Of a DNA stretch of 10,383 nt, positions 1 through 7,402 are shown one piece after another. Made by a program: the position numbers and the translations under genes. Position 1 is the first letter of the stretch; every line of letters starts with the position of its first letter. Origin of the DNA: Paracoccaceae bacterium (GTDB taxonomy: Bacteria > Pseudomonadota > Alphaproteobacteria > Rhodobacterales > Rhodobacteraceae); the NCBI GenBank assembly GCA_003565055.1, contig PXDM01000468.1, forward strand, positions 1 to 10,383, written 5' to 3'. A model generated the notes under the pieces. It did no database searches. It saw nothing but the letters and a program-made list of their open reading frames with translations, and was not told the origin of the DNA.

Positions 1-460
1 CCATGTCATGGATCGACTTGCCCGCATCCTGCTCGACATGGATACGCTCGATCCGCACCAGACGCGCGATACCGGGGCCCATCTCGACCAGCACTTCACC
101 TTCGCCGACCAGCGGATGGTAAAGCTGGCTGATCTGATAGCCCTGCGGCAGATCGGGGTAGAAGTAGTTCTTGCGGTCAAAGGCTGAGCGCAGATTGATC
201 TGCGCCTTCAATCCCAGACCAGTGCGCACGGCCTGTTCGATGCAGAATTCGTTGACGACAGGCAGCATCCCCGGCATGCCCGCGTCGACAAAGGCGACAT
301 TGGCGTTCGGTTCGGCCCCGAACCGGGTCGAGGCACCGGAAAACAGCTTCGCCTGACTGGAAACCTGCGCGTGGATTTCCATGCCTATGACCAGTTCCCA
401 ATCCCCGGACGTGCCGGAAATCACCTTGGGTTTCGGGGTTTCATAGGCCAAGTCGAGCAT
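1..460 (-). CDS. gatB: Aspartyl/glutamyl-tRNA(Asn/Gln) amidotransferase subunit B, 5' part (cut by window start)
   Basis: This is the N-terminal 153 codons of GatB, the kinase/tRNA-binding subunit of the GatCAB amidotransferase. The enzyme converts mischarged Glu-tRNA(Gln) or Asp-tRNA(Asn) to the correct aminoacyl-tRNA in the cytoplasm. Reading from the ATG at 460-458, the protein has the family hallmark EIHAQV followed by AKLFSG (residues about 28-43). It then has the NEFCIEQAVRTGLGL helix, the RKNYFYPDLPQGYQISQ motif and the ERIHVEQDAGKS stretch that forms the cradle active site. An AGAGGT Shine-Dalgarno lies just upstream of the ATG. Family members are about 480-505 residues, so roughly two thirds lies beyond the window. 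The gene is divergent from the transglycosylase gene at 702. I see no gatA or gatC next to it on the 5' side, so it is not led by them here. Nothing in the visible part looks damaged. Confidence 0.96.
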   Translation of the reverse strand, partial: MLDLAYETPKPKVISGTSGDWELVIGMEIHAQVSSQAKLFSGASTRFGAEPNANVAFVDAGMPGMLPVVNEFCIEQAVRTGLGLKAQINLRSAFDRKNYFYPDLPQGYQISQLYHPLVGEGEVLVEMGPGIARLVRIERIHVEQDAGKSIHDM

Positions 461-611
461 GCGGCACCTCTGTTGTCATCCTCGGGCTTAGTAGGTCAGC
501 GCGATCTTGCTCGCAAGGGCTTTGCATGATCTCAGCCACCCACTGCGCGCAATCGCAAGGCGGCACCACTGCGGTCAAGGATAAGCGACAACCCGCCGAA
601 TTTCCGCAGTC

Positions 612-642
612 TTGACATGCTGAGATTGCGCTCTGGTGAGAT
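612..642 (+). promoter_or_regulatory. Possible promoter for the transglycosylase gene
   Basis: A consensus -35 hexamer TTGACA lies at 612-617 in the divergent gap between gatB and the transglycosylase gene. The best -10 candidate is TGAGAT at 637-642, which matches poorly and has a long 19-bp spacer. The -35 is convincing and the -10 is not. The rest of the 461-701 gap holds no gene or strong structure that I can support. Confidence 0.3.
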
Positions 643-701
643 TCGCAGACATTGCTGTGCTTCGGCATCATCTGCGCGCCGCGCAATTTCAGGAAAACCG
701 A

Positions 702-1319
702 ATGTCTCGCTTCGCGTTTCTGCGCCCCATGCTGGTCACTATCATTCTGTCCGTCACAGCAGGATGCTCCTTCTCCGCGCCGTCGAGCAGGACGGAGCCG
801 GAGCACGCCATCGACATACCGACGCGTTGGGATCATCGCCCCGAGGCGGAACTCTGGACGGCCGCGAAATTCGCGGCCATGGATAATGAAGGGCGTGCGT
901 TGGTCGATACAGTGCCCTCGGATATCGATAGTTTTTGTCCGGGATATGAAACGACCGACACGGATGGGCGCAAGGCGTTCTGGACGGCGCTGTTTTCCGG
1001 GCTCGCGGGCTATGAAAGCACCTGGCGCCCCGAGGCTGCAGGCGCAGGCGGGCGCTATCGCGGGCTGTTGCAGATCTGGCCGACTTCGGCGCGTTACTAT
1101 GGCTGTGATCTGTCGCACCCCAAGGGGCTTTATGACGGGCCAACGAACTTGCGCTGTGCGGCGCGTATTGCAGCGCAAGCGGTCGCGCGCGATCAGGTCG
1201 TGGTCGGCACAAGGGGCAATTGGGGCGGCGTGGCGAAAGACTGGCCTCCGATGCGCGATGCGCGCAAGCGCGAAGATATCGCAGCCTTCACGCGGAGCCT
1301 CCCCGCCTGTAAAATTTAA
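702..1319 (+). CDS. SLT-domain lytic transglycosylase, probable lipoprotein
   Basis: This is a predicted peptidoglycan lytic transglycosylase of 205 residues, which would cleave the MurNAc-GlcNAc bond from the periplasmic side. The start at 702 is preferred over an upstream in-frame GTG at 636. It has an AGGA Shine-Dalgarno at 691-694, and it places a signal peptide (MSRFAFLRPM, then a hydrophobic run) at the N-terminus. The signal ends in VTAGC, so Cys22 is a plausible lipidation site, although Thr rather than Leu at -3 is not ideal. The SLT core lies at about residues 95-165. Glu105 in GYESTW is the expected catalytic acid, RPEAAGAGG matches the conserved loop, and GLLQIWP (121-127) corresponds to the GLMQ-type motif. 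Cysteines 79, 135, 152 and 203 could form disulfides. The gene is followed after 72 bp by a FliM/FliN-like gene on the same strand, possibly co-transcribed. The exact SLT subfamily cannot be assigned by eye. Confidence 0.85.
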   Translation: MSRFAFLRPMLVTIILSVTAGCSFSAPSSRTEPEHAIDIPTRWDHRPEAELWTAAKFAAMDNEGRALVDTVPSDIDSFCPGYETTDTDGRKAFWTALFSGLAGYESTWRPEAAGAGGRYRGLLQIWPTSARYYGCDLSHPKGLYDGPTNLRCAARIAAQAVARDQVVVGTRGNWGGVAKDWPPMRDARKREDIAAFTRSLPACKI

Positions 1320-1391
1320 GAAAATGCCGATTTCTTCAGTCTTTGCTAACCCTTTTGCGGCAGGTTGGGGGTCAAGTCGGGTGGCAAGGCG

Positions 1392-2675
1392 ATGACAGAA
1401 CAGGCAGAAGCAGAGATCAGATCAGAGCCCGGTCCGGAAGCGCCGCGTGAAAACGCGCTTCAGGCCATGGCGAGTCGGCATCGCCTACGCGCGGCGCAGG
1501 ATAAGGCCACGTTCAACGCGGCCCTGCGCGTTGCCTTCGGGCGGATGGCTGCAGATTGCCCGGGGCTCGACGGGGTCGTGCAAAACGTCGACACCCGGCA
1601 GGCGGCGCTGGCCGAAGTGCTCGATTTGATCGAATCCGGGATGTTCCTGGCGATACTGGAGGGGCGTCGCGATGCGATGGGCCTGGTGGTCGCCTGTCCG
1701 ACAGTCATGGCCGGGATGATTGAAGCGCAAACAACAGGGCGCGTGGACACATCCACCCCCCCCAAACGCAAACCGACCCGGACTGATGCAGCGCTCATGG
1801 CCCCGATGGTTGATGCCTTCCTGCGCCGCGTCGATCAGCGTTGTGCGGAATTGCCGCAAAGTGACATCGTCAGCGGCTATGTTTATGGCTCTTATCTCGA
1901 CGACCCACGCCCGCTTGGGCTCATGCTCGACGACGGTCAGTTCCACATCATGCATCTGCGCGTCAGTCTCGGCTTCGGGGCAAAGGAGGGGGACTGGTAC
2001 TTCATCGTGCCGGAGCCGCTCGAAGCGATGCCAGCATCGAGCGAGATTGATCAGGCCGAACTGGAGGCGCGGGATTGGCAGGATCGGCTGCAAGTTGCGG
2101 TCGGCGGCAGCGAGGTCGTGATCAAGGCCACGCTTGGGCGCGTACAGATCACCCTGACCGAAGCGATGCGCCTGCGCCCCGGCGATGTGCTTCGTTTGCC
2201 GGAAACCGCTTTGGAAACGCTGGTTCTGGAGACGATCACGCATGAGCCGCTTGGCATCGGACGTCTGGGGCAGGCGCGCGGGCAGCGCGCCGTGCGGCTC
2301 ACGGCAGATCCGGGCGTGCTGAGCGATACGATGGGGGCGAGCGCGACCCAGCTTGCATTGCCCGCGCAAATCATCCCCTTCGCAGCACCGCAGGCAGCTT
2401 TCGTTCCGGACACGGAAGCCAATTCGATCATGCAAGAGCGCTTTGGCGAAGAACATAGCCTGCGTCAGCCCCCGTCTTCGGAACGCCCGGAGAACTTCGG
2501 ATTGCCAGGCGAAGAGAGCGCAATGCCAGCCGAGCCCATGGACGGCTCAGAAGGGATCGGCAACATGGAGCAGGGCGATTTCGGGGGCATCGACGATCTG
2601 GACATGAGCCTTGGATCGGACGAACTGCCCGAGATGCCCCCGTTTGATGCGCCGCCCTTTGATCCGGACCAGTGA
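1392..2675 (+). CDS. FliM/FliN-like SpoA-domain protein with acidic C-terminal tail
   Basis: This 427-residue protein resembles the FliM/FliN family of flagellar motor-switch and type III secretion C-ring proteins. The clearest part is residues about 235-305. VVIKATLGRVQITLTEAMRL, then RPGDVLRLP and a later GRLGQARGQRAVRLT, reproduce the SpoA (FliN C-terminal) pattern. The part before it (about 55-215) is loosely FliM-like, with LVVACPTVMAGMIE followed by a PTRTDAALMAPMVDAFL segment like the FliM middle domain. I do not see the N-terminal CheY-binding motif of true FliM. After residue 305 comes a low-complexity tail rich in Pro, Met, Asp and Glu, ending PPFDAPPFDPDQ, not usual for FliM or FliN. 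The ATG at 1392 is chosen over an upstream in-frame TTG at 1365; AAGG just before it is only a weak ribosome site. No other flagellar gene is in the window, so the role is uncertain: a motor-switch accessory, or a C-ring-like protein of another export system. Confidence 0.7.
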   Translation: MTEQAEAEIRSEPGPEAPRENALQAMASRHRLRAAQDKATFNAALRVAFGRMAADCPGLDGVVQNVDTRQAALAEVLDLIESGMFLAILEGRRDAMGLVVACPTVMAGMIEAQTTGRVDTSTPPKRKPTRTDAALMAPMVDAFLRRVDQRCAELPQSDIVSGYVYGSYLDDPRPLGLMLDDGQFHIMHLRVSLGFGAKEGDWYFIVPEPLEAMPASSEIDQAELEARDWQDRLQVAVGGSEVVIKATLGRVQITLTEAMRLRPGDVLRLPETALETLVLETITHEPLGIGRLGQARGQRAVRLTADPGVLSDTMGASATQLALPAQIIPFAAPQAAFVPDTEANSIMQERFGEEHSLRQPPSSERPENFGLPGEESAMPAEPMDGSEGIGNMEQGDFGGIDDLDMSLGSDELPEMPPFDAPPFDPDQ

Positions 2676-2925
2676 CCTGATCGAAACAAACGGCGCTCGC
2701 GCAGCCGGGATTCTGAAGTGACAGCTGGTCCGAAATCTCAGTGCGGGCTTGGTTACATGCCCTTCTGCGCGCCACATGATCGGCAACTTGCGCGCATGCA
2801 AGCCGCAAACCACGTGAGCATTATGTCGTGAGACAAGGTTTACGACGCTCAGGCAACCGCCCTGCGCCCAACACTCTGCGGCCCCCGACGCAAGCCCATC
2901 TGTCAGTCGCGGGCGACAGGCCTGA
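2676..2925. other. Convergent intergenic region without a recognised feature
   Basis: This 250-bp gap separates the ends of the FliM/FliN-like gene and typA, which converge here. I looked for a GC-rich hairpin followed by a T-run on either strand and found none. The best hairpin is a 4-bp stem (TGTC-gtga-GACA at 2824-2835), and there is a 12-bp palindrome at 2920-2931 overlapping the typA stop. Neither is persuasive as a terminator. No small gene with a ribosome site is evident. Confidence 0.4.
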
Positions 2926-4746
2926 TCAGGCGCTGGCCTTGGCCTGACGCTTGCGCTCATGCGGGTCGAGGAAGCGCTTGCGAAGCCTAATCGCTTTCGG
3001 CGTCACCTCGACAAGCTCATCGTCGTCGATATAGGCAATCGCCTGTTCCAGCGACATGATCGTGGGCGGCGTGAGCTTCACGGCGTCATCCGTGCCCGTG
3101 GCCCGCACATTGGTCAGCTTCTTGCCCTTGAGCGGGTTCACTTCGAGATCATTGTCACGGCTGTGCTCACCGATGATCATGCCCTGATAAACCGGGTCCT
3201 GCGGATTGATGAACATCCGCCCGCGATCCTCAAGGTTCCACAGCGCATAAGCGACCGCCGTGCCGTCTTCCATCGAGATCAGCACGCCCTCGCGCCGCCC
3301 CGGAATCGGACCCTTGTAGGGCGCCCATTCATGGAACACGCGGTTGAGAACCCCGGTGCCGCGCGTATCGGTCATGAACTCGCCATGATAGCCGATCAGC
3401 CCGCGCGAAGGGACATGCGCGATGATGCGTGTCTTGCCGATGCCGGCCGGTTTCATCTCTGCCAGATCACCCTTGCGCGGCCCGGTCAGCTTCTCGATCA
3501 CGGTGCCGGTATAGTCGTCATCGACATCAATGGTGACTTCTTCGATCGGCTCTAGCCGCTGACCCCCTTCATCGCGCATCAGCACGCGCGGGCGCGAGAT
3601 CGACAGCTCGAAGCCTTCGCGGCGCATGTTCTCGATCAACACGCCCATCTGCAATTCGCCGCGCCCGGCCACGTCGAACGCCTCACCGCCGGGTGTGTCA
3701 GTAACCTTGATCGCGACATTGACTTCCGCCTCGCGCATCAGGCGTTCGCGGATGACGCGGGATTGCACCTTGGTGCCATCGCGGCCTGCCAAGGGCGAAT
3801 CATTGATGCCGAAGGTCACCGAGATCGTGGGCGGGTCGATGGGCTGCGCGGGCAGCGCCGTGTCGACCTCCAACGCGCAGAGCGTGTCGGCAACGGTCGC
3901 TTTGGACATGCCCGCGAGCGTGACGATATCCCCGGCTTCGGCCTGATCAATCGGGGCCTGTGCGAGCCCGCGGAAGGCCAGAACCTTGGTCACGCGGAAC
4001 TGCTCAAGCTTGGCGCCATCGCGCGACAGCGCCTTGATCGTCTCACCCGCCTTGAGCGTTCCGGCCTCGACCCGCCCGGTCAGCACGCGCCCCAGATAAG
4101 GATCCGCGCCCAGCGTGGTGGCGAGCATGCGAAACGGCTCTGCGCGCGCGGCAACTTGTTTCGGCGCAGGCACATGGGCCACGACCAGATCGAAAAGCGC
4201 TGACATGTCCTTGCGCGGCCCGTCAAGTTCCGCATCCGCCCAGCCATTGATACCAGATGCATAAAGCACAGGGAAATCAAGCTGTTCATCCGTCGCGCCA
4301 AGATTGGCGAAGAGGTCGAAAACTTCGTCCAGCGCGCGGTCGGGCTCGGCTGCGGGCTTGTCGACCTTGTTGAGGAGCACAATCGGCCGCAGCCCCAGCG
4401 CCAGCGCCTTGGAGGTCACGAATTTCGTCTGGGGCATGGGCCCTTCCGCCGCATCGACCAACAGCACAACACCATCAACCATCGACAGGATGCGCTCGAC
4501 CTCACCGCCGAAATCGGCGTGGCCGGGCGTGTCGACGATATTGATGCGTGCATCCTTCCACTCGACCGAAGTGGCCTTGGCCAGAATAGTGATCCCGCGC
4601 TCGCGCTCCAGATCATTGCTGTCCATGGCGCGTTCCGTCGTCGCCTGATTGTCGCGGTAGGTGCCCGATTGTTTCAGGAGTTCGTCCACCAGAGTGGTCT
4701 TGCCGTGGTCAACATGGGCGATGATCGCGATATTGCGAAGGGTCAT
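2926..4746 (-). CDS. typA: Ribosome-associated translational GTPase TypA/BipA
   Basis: TypA/BipA is an EF-G-like GTPase that binds the 70S ribosome and supports ribosome assembly and growth under stress such as cold. The 606-residue length matches the family (about 605-615). All GTPase motifs are present: G1 AHVDHGKTTL (10-19), switch I RERGITIL (48-55), G3 DTPGHADF (72-79), G4 NKVD (126-129) and a G5 ASGINGW segment. These are followed by domain II, the EF-G-like domains III/V (for example GRGELQMGVLIENMRREG) and the BipA-specific C-terminal domain, which ends in a basic RLRKRFLDPHERKR stretch. The start ATG at 4746-4744 is preceded by AAAAGG. The gene lies 72 bp downstream of the YitT gene on the same strand, so read-through from that operon is possible, but a separate promoter in the gap is equally likely. 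A TCTAAT (5/6 of a -10) occurs in that gap without a good -35. Confidence 0.98.
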   Translation of the reverse strand: MTLRNIAIIAHVDHGKTTLVDELLKQSGTYRDNQATTERAMDSNDLERERGITILAKATSVEWKDARINIVDTPGHADFGGEVERILSMVDGVVLLVDAAEGPMPQTKFVTSKALALGLRPIVLLNKVDKPAAEPDRALDEVFDLFANLGATDEQLDFPVLYASGINGWADAELDGPRKDMSALFDLVVAHVPAPKQVAARAEPFRMLATTLGADPYLGRVLTGRVEAGTLKAGETIKALSRDGAKLEQFRVTKVLAFRGLAQAPIDQAEAGDIVTLAGMSKATVADTLCALEVDTALPAQPIDPPTISVTFGINDSPLAGRDGTKVQSRVIRERLMREAEVNVAIKVTDTPGGEAFDVAGRGELQMGVLIENMRREGFELSISRPRVLMRDEGGQRLEPIEEVTIDVDDDYTGTVIEKLTGPRKGDLAEMKPAGIGKTRIIAHVPSRGLIGYHGEFMTDTRGTGVLNRVFHEWAPYKGPIPGRREGVLISMEDGTAVAYALWNLEDRGRMFINPQDPVYQGMIIGEHSRDNDLEVNPLKGKKLTNVRATGTDDAVKLTPPTIMSLEQAIAYIDDDELVEVTPKAIRLRKRFLDPHERKRQAKASA

Positions 4747-4818
4747 GGTCGTGGCCTTTTAGGGATGCTGCGCCGCCGCATTAGACGATAATCGCCCATC
4801 TGGCTACCCCTGAAACAG

Positions 4819-5421
4819 TCACGTTCCGATATAGAGATCCCTGCGGTGGTTGATCGCGATGATGGCATTGAGCACTGCAGCCCCGATGAGCGACCAGAGC
4901 ACCAGCGTCGCAGGCAGGATCATCAGCGCCGCAGCAAAGAGCACGAGGTCGAAGCCAAGCTGCACCAGCCCCGCGCGCCAGCCGAAGCGTTCCTGCAGGT
5001 CAAAGGCAACGATCCCGACCCCGCCGAGGCTCGCACGGTGGCGGAAGATCGCGAGCAGCCCCGCGCCCGACACCATGCCGAAGAGCACTGCGGCCACCGC
5101 CGGATGCGCGGGATCGACGTGAACCAGATCGCCCAGGACCAGCGAGATCGCCGAGATCAATGCGACCGAGACGAAGGTCTTGAACGTGAAAGCCGCGCCA
5201 AGCCGGAACCAGGCCAACGCATAGAAGGGCAGGTTGATCACGAAGAAGACCAGCCCGAAACTGTAGCCCGTGACATAGGAGATCAGCACGGCGAGCCCGG
5301 CTGTCTGCCCGGTCACGAGCCCCGCGCCCGTCAGGATCAGCACACCGAAGGCACACATGGCCGCGCCGAAGACCAGCCCCTGGGCGTCGTCAAATCTGCT
5401 GTGGCGGATCGGATCGGCCAT
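4819..5421 (-). CDS. YitT family (DUF161) integral membrane protein
   Basis: This is a 200-residue, strongly hydrophobic inner-membrane protein. Its opening GAAMCAFGVLILTGAGLVTGQ followed by AGLAVLISYVTG, and the FGLVFFVINLPF segment, match the N-terminal pattern of the YitT/DUF161 family. I count about six membrane segments, roughly at residues 15-35, 38-60, 78-97, 107-126, 150-168 and 170-190. The family's transported substrate or activity is not established, so no function is claimed. Its ATG (5421-5419) directly abuts the TGA of the SMR transporter gene (5424-5422) with no base between, so translation is probably coupled to that gene. The protein ends NHRRDLYIGT on the cytoplasmic side if six segments is right. 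Confidence 0.85.
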   Translation of the reverse strand: MADPIRHSRFDDAQGLVFGAAMCAFGVLILTGAGLVTGQTAGLAVLISYVTGYSFGLVFFVINLPFYALAWFRLGAAFTFKTFVSVALISAISLVLGDLVHVDPAHPAVAAVLFGMVSGAGLLAIFRHRASLGGVGIVAFDLQERFGWRAGLVQLGFDLVLFAAALMILPATLVLWSLIGAAVLNAIIAINHRRDLYIGT

Positions 5422-5751
5422 TCAATGCCCCACGGTCTTGCTGAAGAGATTGATCACGGCGATCCCCGCGATGATCATGCCCAGCCCGAGAAGCGCCGGG
5501 GCGTCGAGCCGCTGGCCGAAGACCACCCAGCCGATTGCGGCGATCAGACAAATCCCGAGCCCCGACCAGATCGCATAGGCCACGCCCACCGGGATGACGC
5601 GCAAGACCAGTGCCAGCAGCCAGAAGGACACGGCATAGGCCACCACAACCAGCAGCGCGGGGGCCAGACGGGTCATGCCGTCGCTGGCTTTCAGCGCAGT
5701 TGTTCCAATCGTCTCGAAGAGGATCGCGACGCCCAGATAGAGCCAGTGCAT
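5422..5751 (-). CDS. EmrE-type small multidrug resistance (SMR) transporter
   Basis: This is a proton-coupled exporter of small cationic compounds, working as an antiparallel dimer in the inner membrane. The 109-residue protein has the four membrane helices of the SMR family. Helix 1 carries the essential acid Glu13 in ILFETIGTTALKAS, helix 2 has the VAYAVSFWLLAL run with Tyr39, and helix 3 has VAYAIWSGLG with Tyr59 and Trp62. The loop FGQRLD and helix 4 close with IAGIAVINLFSK. These features are of the EmrE/Qac drug-export subtype, not the SugE/Gdx guanidinium subtype. The ATG at 5751-5749 is chosen because upstream in-frame ATGs (from 5904) would add about 51 polar residues read from the M48 gene in another frame. 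It starts 13 bp after the M48 peptidase stop and abuts the YitT start, so the three probably form one transcript. The physiological substrate cannot be read from sequence. Confidence 0.94.
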   Translation of the reverse strand: MHWLYLGVAILFETIGTTALKASDGMTRLAPALLVVVAYAVSFWLLALVLRVIPVGVAYAIWSGLGICLIAAIGWVVFGQRLDAPALLGLGMIIAGIAVINLFSKTVGH

Positions 5752-5764
5752 GATTGCGCCTTTC

Positions 5765-6493
5765 TCAGACCGATTGGCCTGCGCGGATCCGGGCCACGGC
5801 GCGTTCGACTTCGCGCAGGCGTTCGGCATTGGGCGGGTGTGTGCCGAGGAACTGATTGCCGGGATCGGGGATGCGCCGGAAGATCTGCGCCCCGCGCAAG
5901 GCATCGAACCCGCCGCGCTCGGCGATCAGCGCGCCGATGCGGTCGGCCTCAAGCTCGAAAGGTTTGGAATAGCGGCGCGCGCCGAGAGTCGCACTGGCTG
6001 ACATGATTTGCTGCGTGACATTCGGATCGGCCCCCACCAAAGCCGCCGCCAATCCACCCAAAAGCGCGCCAGTGCGGGCTTCGCGCTGGATGCGGGGGAT
6101 ATGGTCGGCGATGTGATGGGCGGCTTCATGGCCGAAGATCAGGGCGATTTCATCGCGCGAGCGCAACTCGCTGATCAGTGTTTCGGTAAAGGCGATGATC
6201 GGGCGGCCCTGTTCATCGCGCGTATGAAAGGCGTTTGGCGGTTGGTTGGGGCGGTCATCCAGCACGACCGTGAACGTGCAATTCAGCTGCGGGCTGCGTT
6301 CGCGGCAAACTTGCGTGGCCACGGGCTGCATGCGCGCGACAACGGCGTTGAAATCAGCGCGCGTGCTGGCGCGGCCTTCTGCCGGTTGCTGTGTCGCACT
6401 GGGCGCGGGCAAAGGGGCAGGCGCTGCGATCGTGCAGGCGGCCGTGAAAAGCGCCGCAATGAGCGCAAGGGGCAGGCGGGCGGGACGCAGCAT
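5765..6493 (-). CDS. M48 family zinc metallopeptidase, predicted lipoprotein
   Basis: This is a 242-residue secreted M48 peptidase, likely in envelope protein quality control like the periplasmic M48 proteins BepA and LoiP. The ATG at 6493-6491 gives a signal peptide MLRPARLPLALIAALFTAAC whose FTAAC is a lipobox, so Cys20 would be lipidated. An upstream in-frame start at 6559 would hide this signal. After a Pro/Ala-rich linker, the zinc site is HEAAH (122-126), preceded by ALIFG. The third ligand is probably Glu180 in FELEADRIG. The THPPNAERL segment near the C-terminus (218-225) is also a family trait. There is no TPR domain, unlike BepA, so this is the short single-domain form. It is the first gene of the tight M48-SMR-YitT group. 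The ribosome site (AGAGG, about 11 bases upstream) is rather distant. Confidence 0.9.
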   Translation of the reverse strand: MLRPARLPLALIAALFTAACTIAAPAPLPAPSATQQPAEGRASTRADFNAVVARMQPVATQVCRERSPQLNCTFTVVLDDRPNQPPNAFHTRDEQGRPIIAFTETLISELRSRDEIALIFGHEAAHHIADHIPRIQREARTGALLGGLAAALVGADPNVTQQIMSASATLGARRYSKPFELEADRIGALIAERGGFDALRGAQIFRRIPDPGNQFLGTHPPNAERLREVERAVARIRAGQSV

Positions 6494-6525
6494 TTTGGGA
6501 CGTGCCTCTTTCGTGATGCTGTGTT

Positions 6526-6554
6526 CACATAGCGCATGGCCCAGATCAGGGCAA
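6526..6554 (-). promoter_or_regulatory. Possible promoter of the M48-SMR-YitT group
   Basis: On the minus strand, TTGCCC (6554-6549) is separated by exactly 17 bp from TATGTG (6531-6526), a fair -35 and a weak -10. It would start transcription about 30 bases before the M48 start codon. Match quality is modest (4/6 and 3/6), and no operator-like repeat overlaps it. Confidence 0.3.
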
Positions 6555-6634
6555 TTCACGACATCGGCGCGCCAACGGCTGACATCGCAGGGGCGCGGGA
6601 CGGCTTGATGAAGGCTGTCGTGCGGCCTTGATGC

Positions 6635-7294
6635 TCAGCGCGTCGTCTCGGACAAGCGGCGGGTCACGTAATCCGTCACCGTGCCCAGCATCGGCTGCAT
6701 ATGGCGTTCTTCATCCTTGAAGAAGTGATCCGCACCCTCGATCTCGGTATGCGTGATGGTGATGCCGCGCTGTTCCTGCAATTTGCCGACCAGCGTCTTG
6801 GTGTCACGCGGGGGCGCCACGCGGTCAGCACTGCCATTGATGATCAACCCCGAAGCCGGGCAGGGCGCGAGGAAGCTGAAATCATAGAGATTGGCGGGAG
6901 GCGAGACTGAAATAAAGCCGGTTATATCGGGTCTGCGCATCAGAAGCTGCATCCCGATCCAGGCCCCGAAGCTGAAACCCGCGACCCAGCAATGCCGGGC
7001 ATTCTGGCTCTGCGCCTGAACGTAGTCGAGCGCGGCGGCGGCGTCGGACAATTCGCCGATGCCTTGGTCATATTCACCCTGCGACCGTCCCACACCCCGG
7101 AAATTGAAGCGCAGCACCGTGAAGCCCATCTTGTAGAAGGCGTAATGGAGGTTGTAGACGACCTTGTTATTCATCGTGCCGCCAAATTGCGGATGCGGAT
7201 GCAGCACGATCGCAATCGGTGCATCAGGCTTTGGTTGAGGATGAAAGCGGCCTTCGAGGCGACCTTCAGGGCCGGGAAAGATGATTTCGGGCAT
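6635..7294 (-). CDS. Alpha/beta hydrolase (predicted esterase/acyl hydrolase)
   Basis: This is a cytoplasmic alpha/beta-hydrolase of 219 residues with no signal peptide. The nucleophile elbow is GFSFG with Ser108, the acid is Asp157 in NGSADRVAP, and the base is His190 in GADHFF. The oxyanion region is LHPHPQFGGTMNNKVV (31-46), and FRGVGRSQGEYD follows. This HPHP..GGTM..KVV pattern is typical of a widespread proteobacterial hydrolase group (COG2945-like) whose substrate is unknown. The ATG at 7294-7292 has AAGG six bases upstream and starts with MPEIIFPGPEG. An in-frame GTG at 7324 would add ten residues and is less likely. The gene is divergent from iscR across a 248-bp gap. I infer no direct role in Fe-S assembly. 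Confidence 0.9.
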   Translation of the reverse strand: MPEIIFPGPEGRLEGRFHPQPKPDAPIAIVLHPHPQFGGTMNNKVVYNLHYAFYKMGFTVLRFNFRGVGRSQGEYDQGIGELSDAAAALDYVQAQSQNARHCWVAGFSFGAWIGMQLLMRRPDITGFISVSPPANLYDFSFLAPCPASGLIINGSADRVAPPRDTKTLVGKLQEQRGITITHTEIEGADHFFKDEERHMQPMLGTVTDYVTRRLSETTR

Positions 7295-7373
7295 GCGTGG
7301 CCTTGTTTCTGAAGCGCCTGACACGGGCCGGTGCGCAAAACAGGATTGCGGGGGTGATCAGGAGCGCAAATTC

Positions 7374-7402
7374 TTGACTCTTTGATTTGGACATTTTAGA
7401 AG
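7374..7402 (+). promoter_or_regulatory. Predicted promoter of the isc-suf operon
   Basis: TTGACT (7374-7379; 5/6 of the -35 consensus) is followed by a 17-bp spacer and TAGAAG (7397-7402; 4/6 of the -10 consensus). Transcription would start near 7409, leaving a leader of about 130 nt before iscR. The -10 lies inside the palindrome at 7395-7411, a classic arrangement for repression by occlusion. Confidence 0.55.

Noticed and set aside
506..517. CTTGC-tc-GCAAG inverted repeat upstream of gatB
   Set aside because: The loop is only two bases and there is no matching second copy or promoter overlap; not supported as an operator.
441..1178. Minus-strand open frame of 245 codons covering the gatB upstream region and the transglycosylase
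   Set aside because: It overlaps the gatB start in another frame and lies opposite a gene with signal peptide and SLT motifs; composition is shadow-like.
1318..1336. Inverted repeat AAGAAA / TTTCTT just after the transglycosylase gene
   Set aside because: The stem is A/T only with one G-C pair and no T-run, so it would be too weak as a terminator.
1485..2456. Minus-strand open frame of 323 codons opposite the FliM/FliN-like gene
   Set aside because: No recognisable motif and no ribosome site. The plus-strand frame has the SpoA pattern, so this is a shadow of GC-rich coding.
2824..2835. Hairpin TGTC-gtga-GACA as terminator between the convergent genes
   Set aside because: The stem is only 4 bp and no T-run follows on either strand.
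2920..2931. 12-bp palindrome GCCTGATCAGGC at the end of typA
   Set aside because: It overlaps the typA stop and has no unpaired loop; likely a chance product of coding sequence.
4846..6006. Long open frame on the plus strand (386 codons) opposite the YitT, SMR and M48 genes
   Set aside because: It is rich in His, Arg, Asp, Gln and Glu, as expected for the antisense of GC-rich, hydrophobic genes. It shows no family motif, and it crosses three genes with clear signatures.
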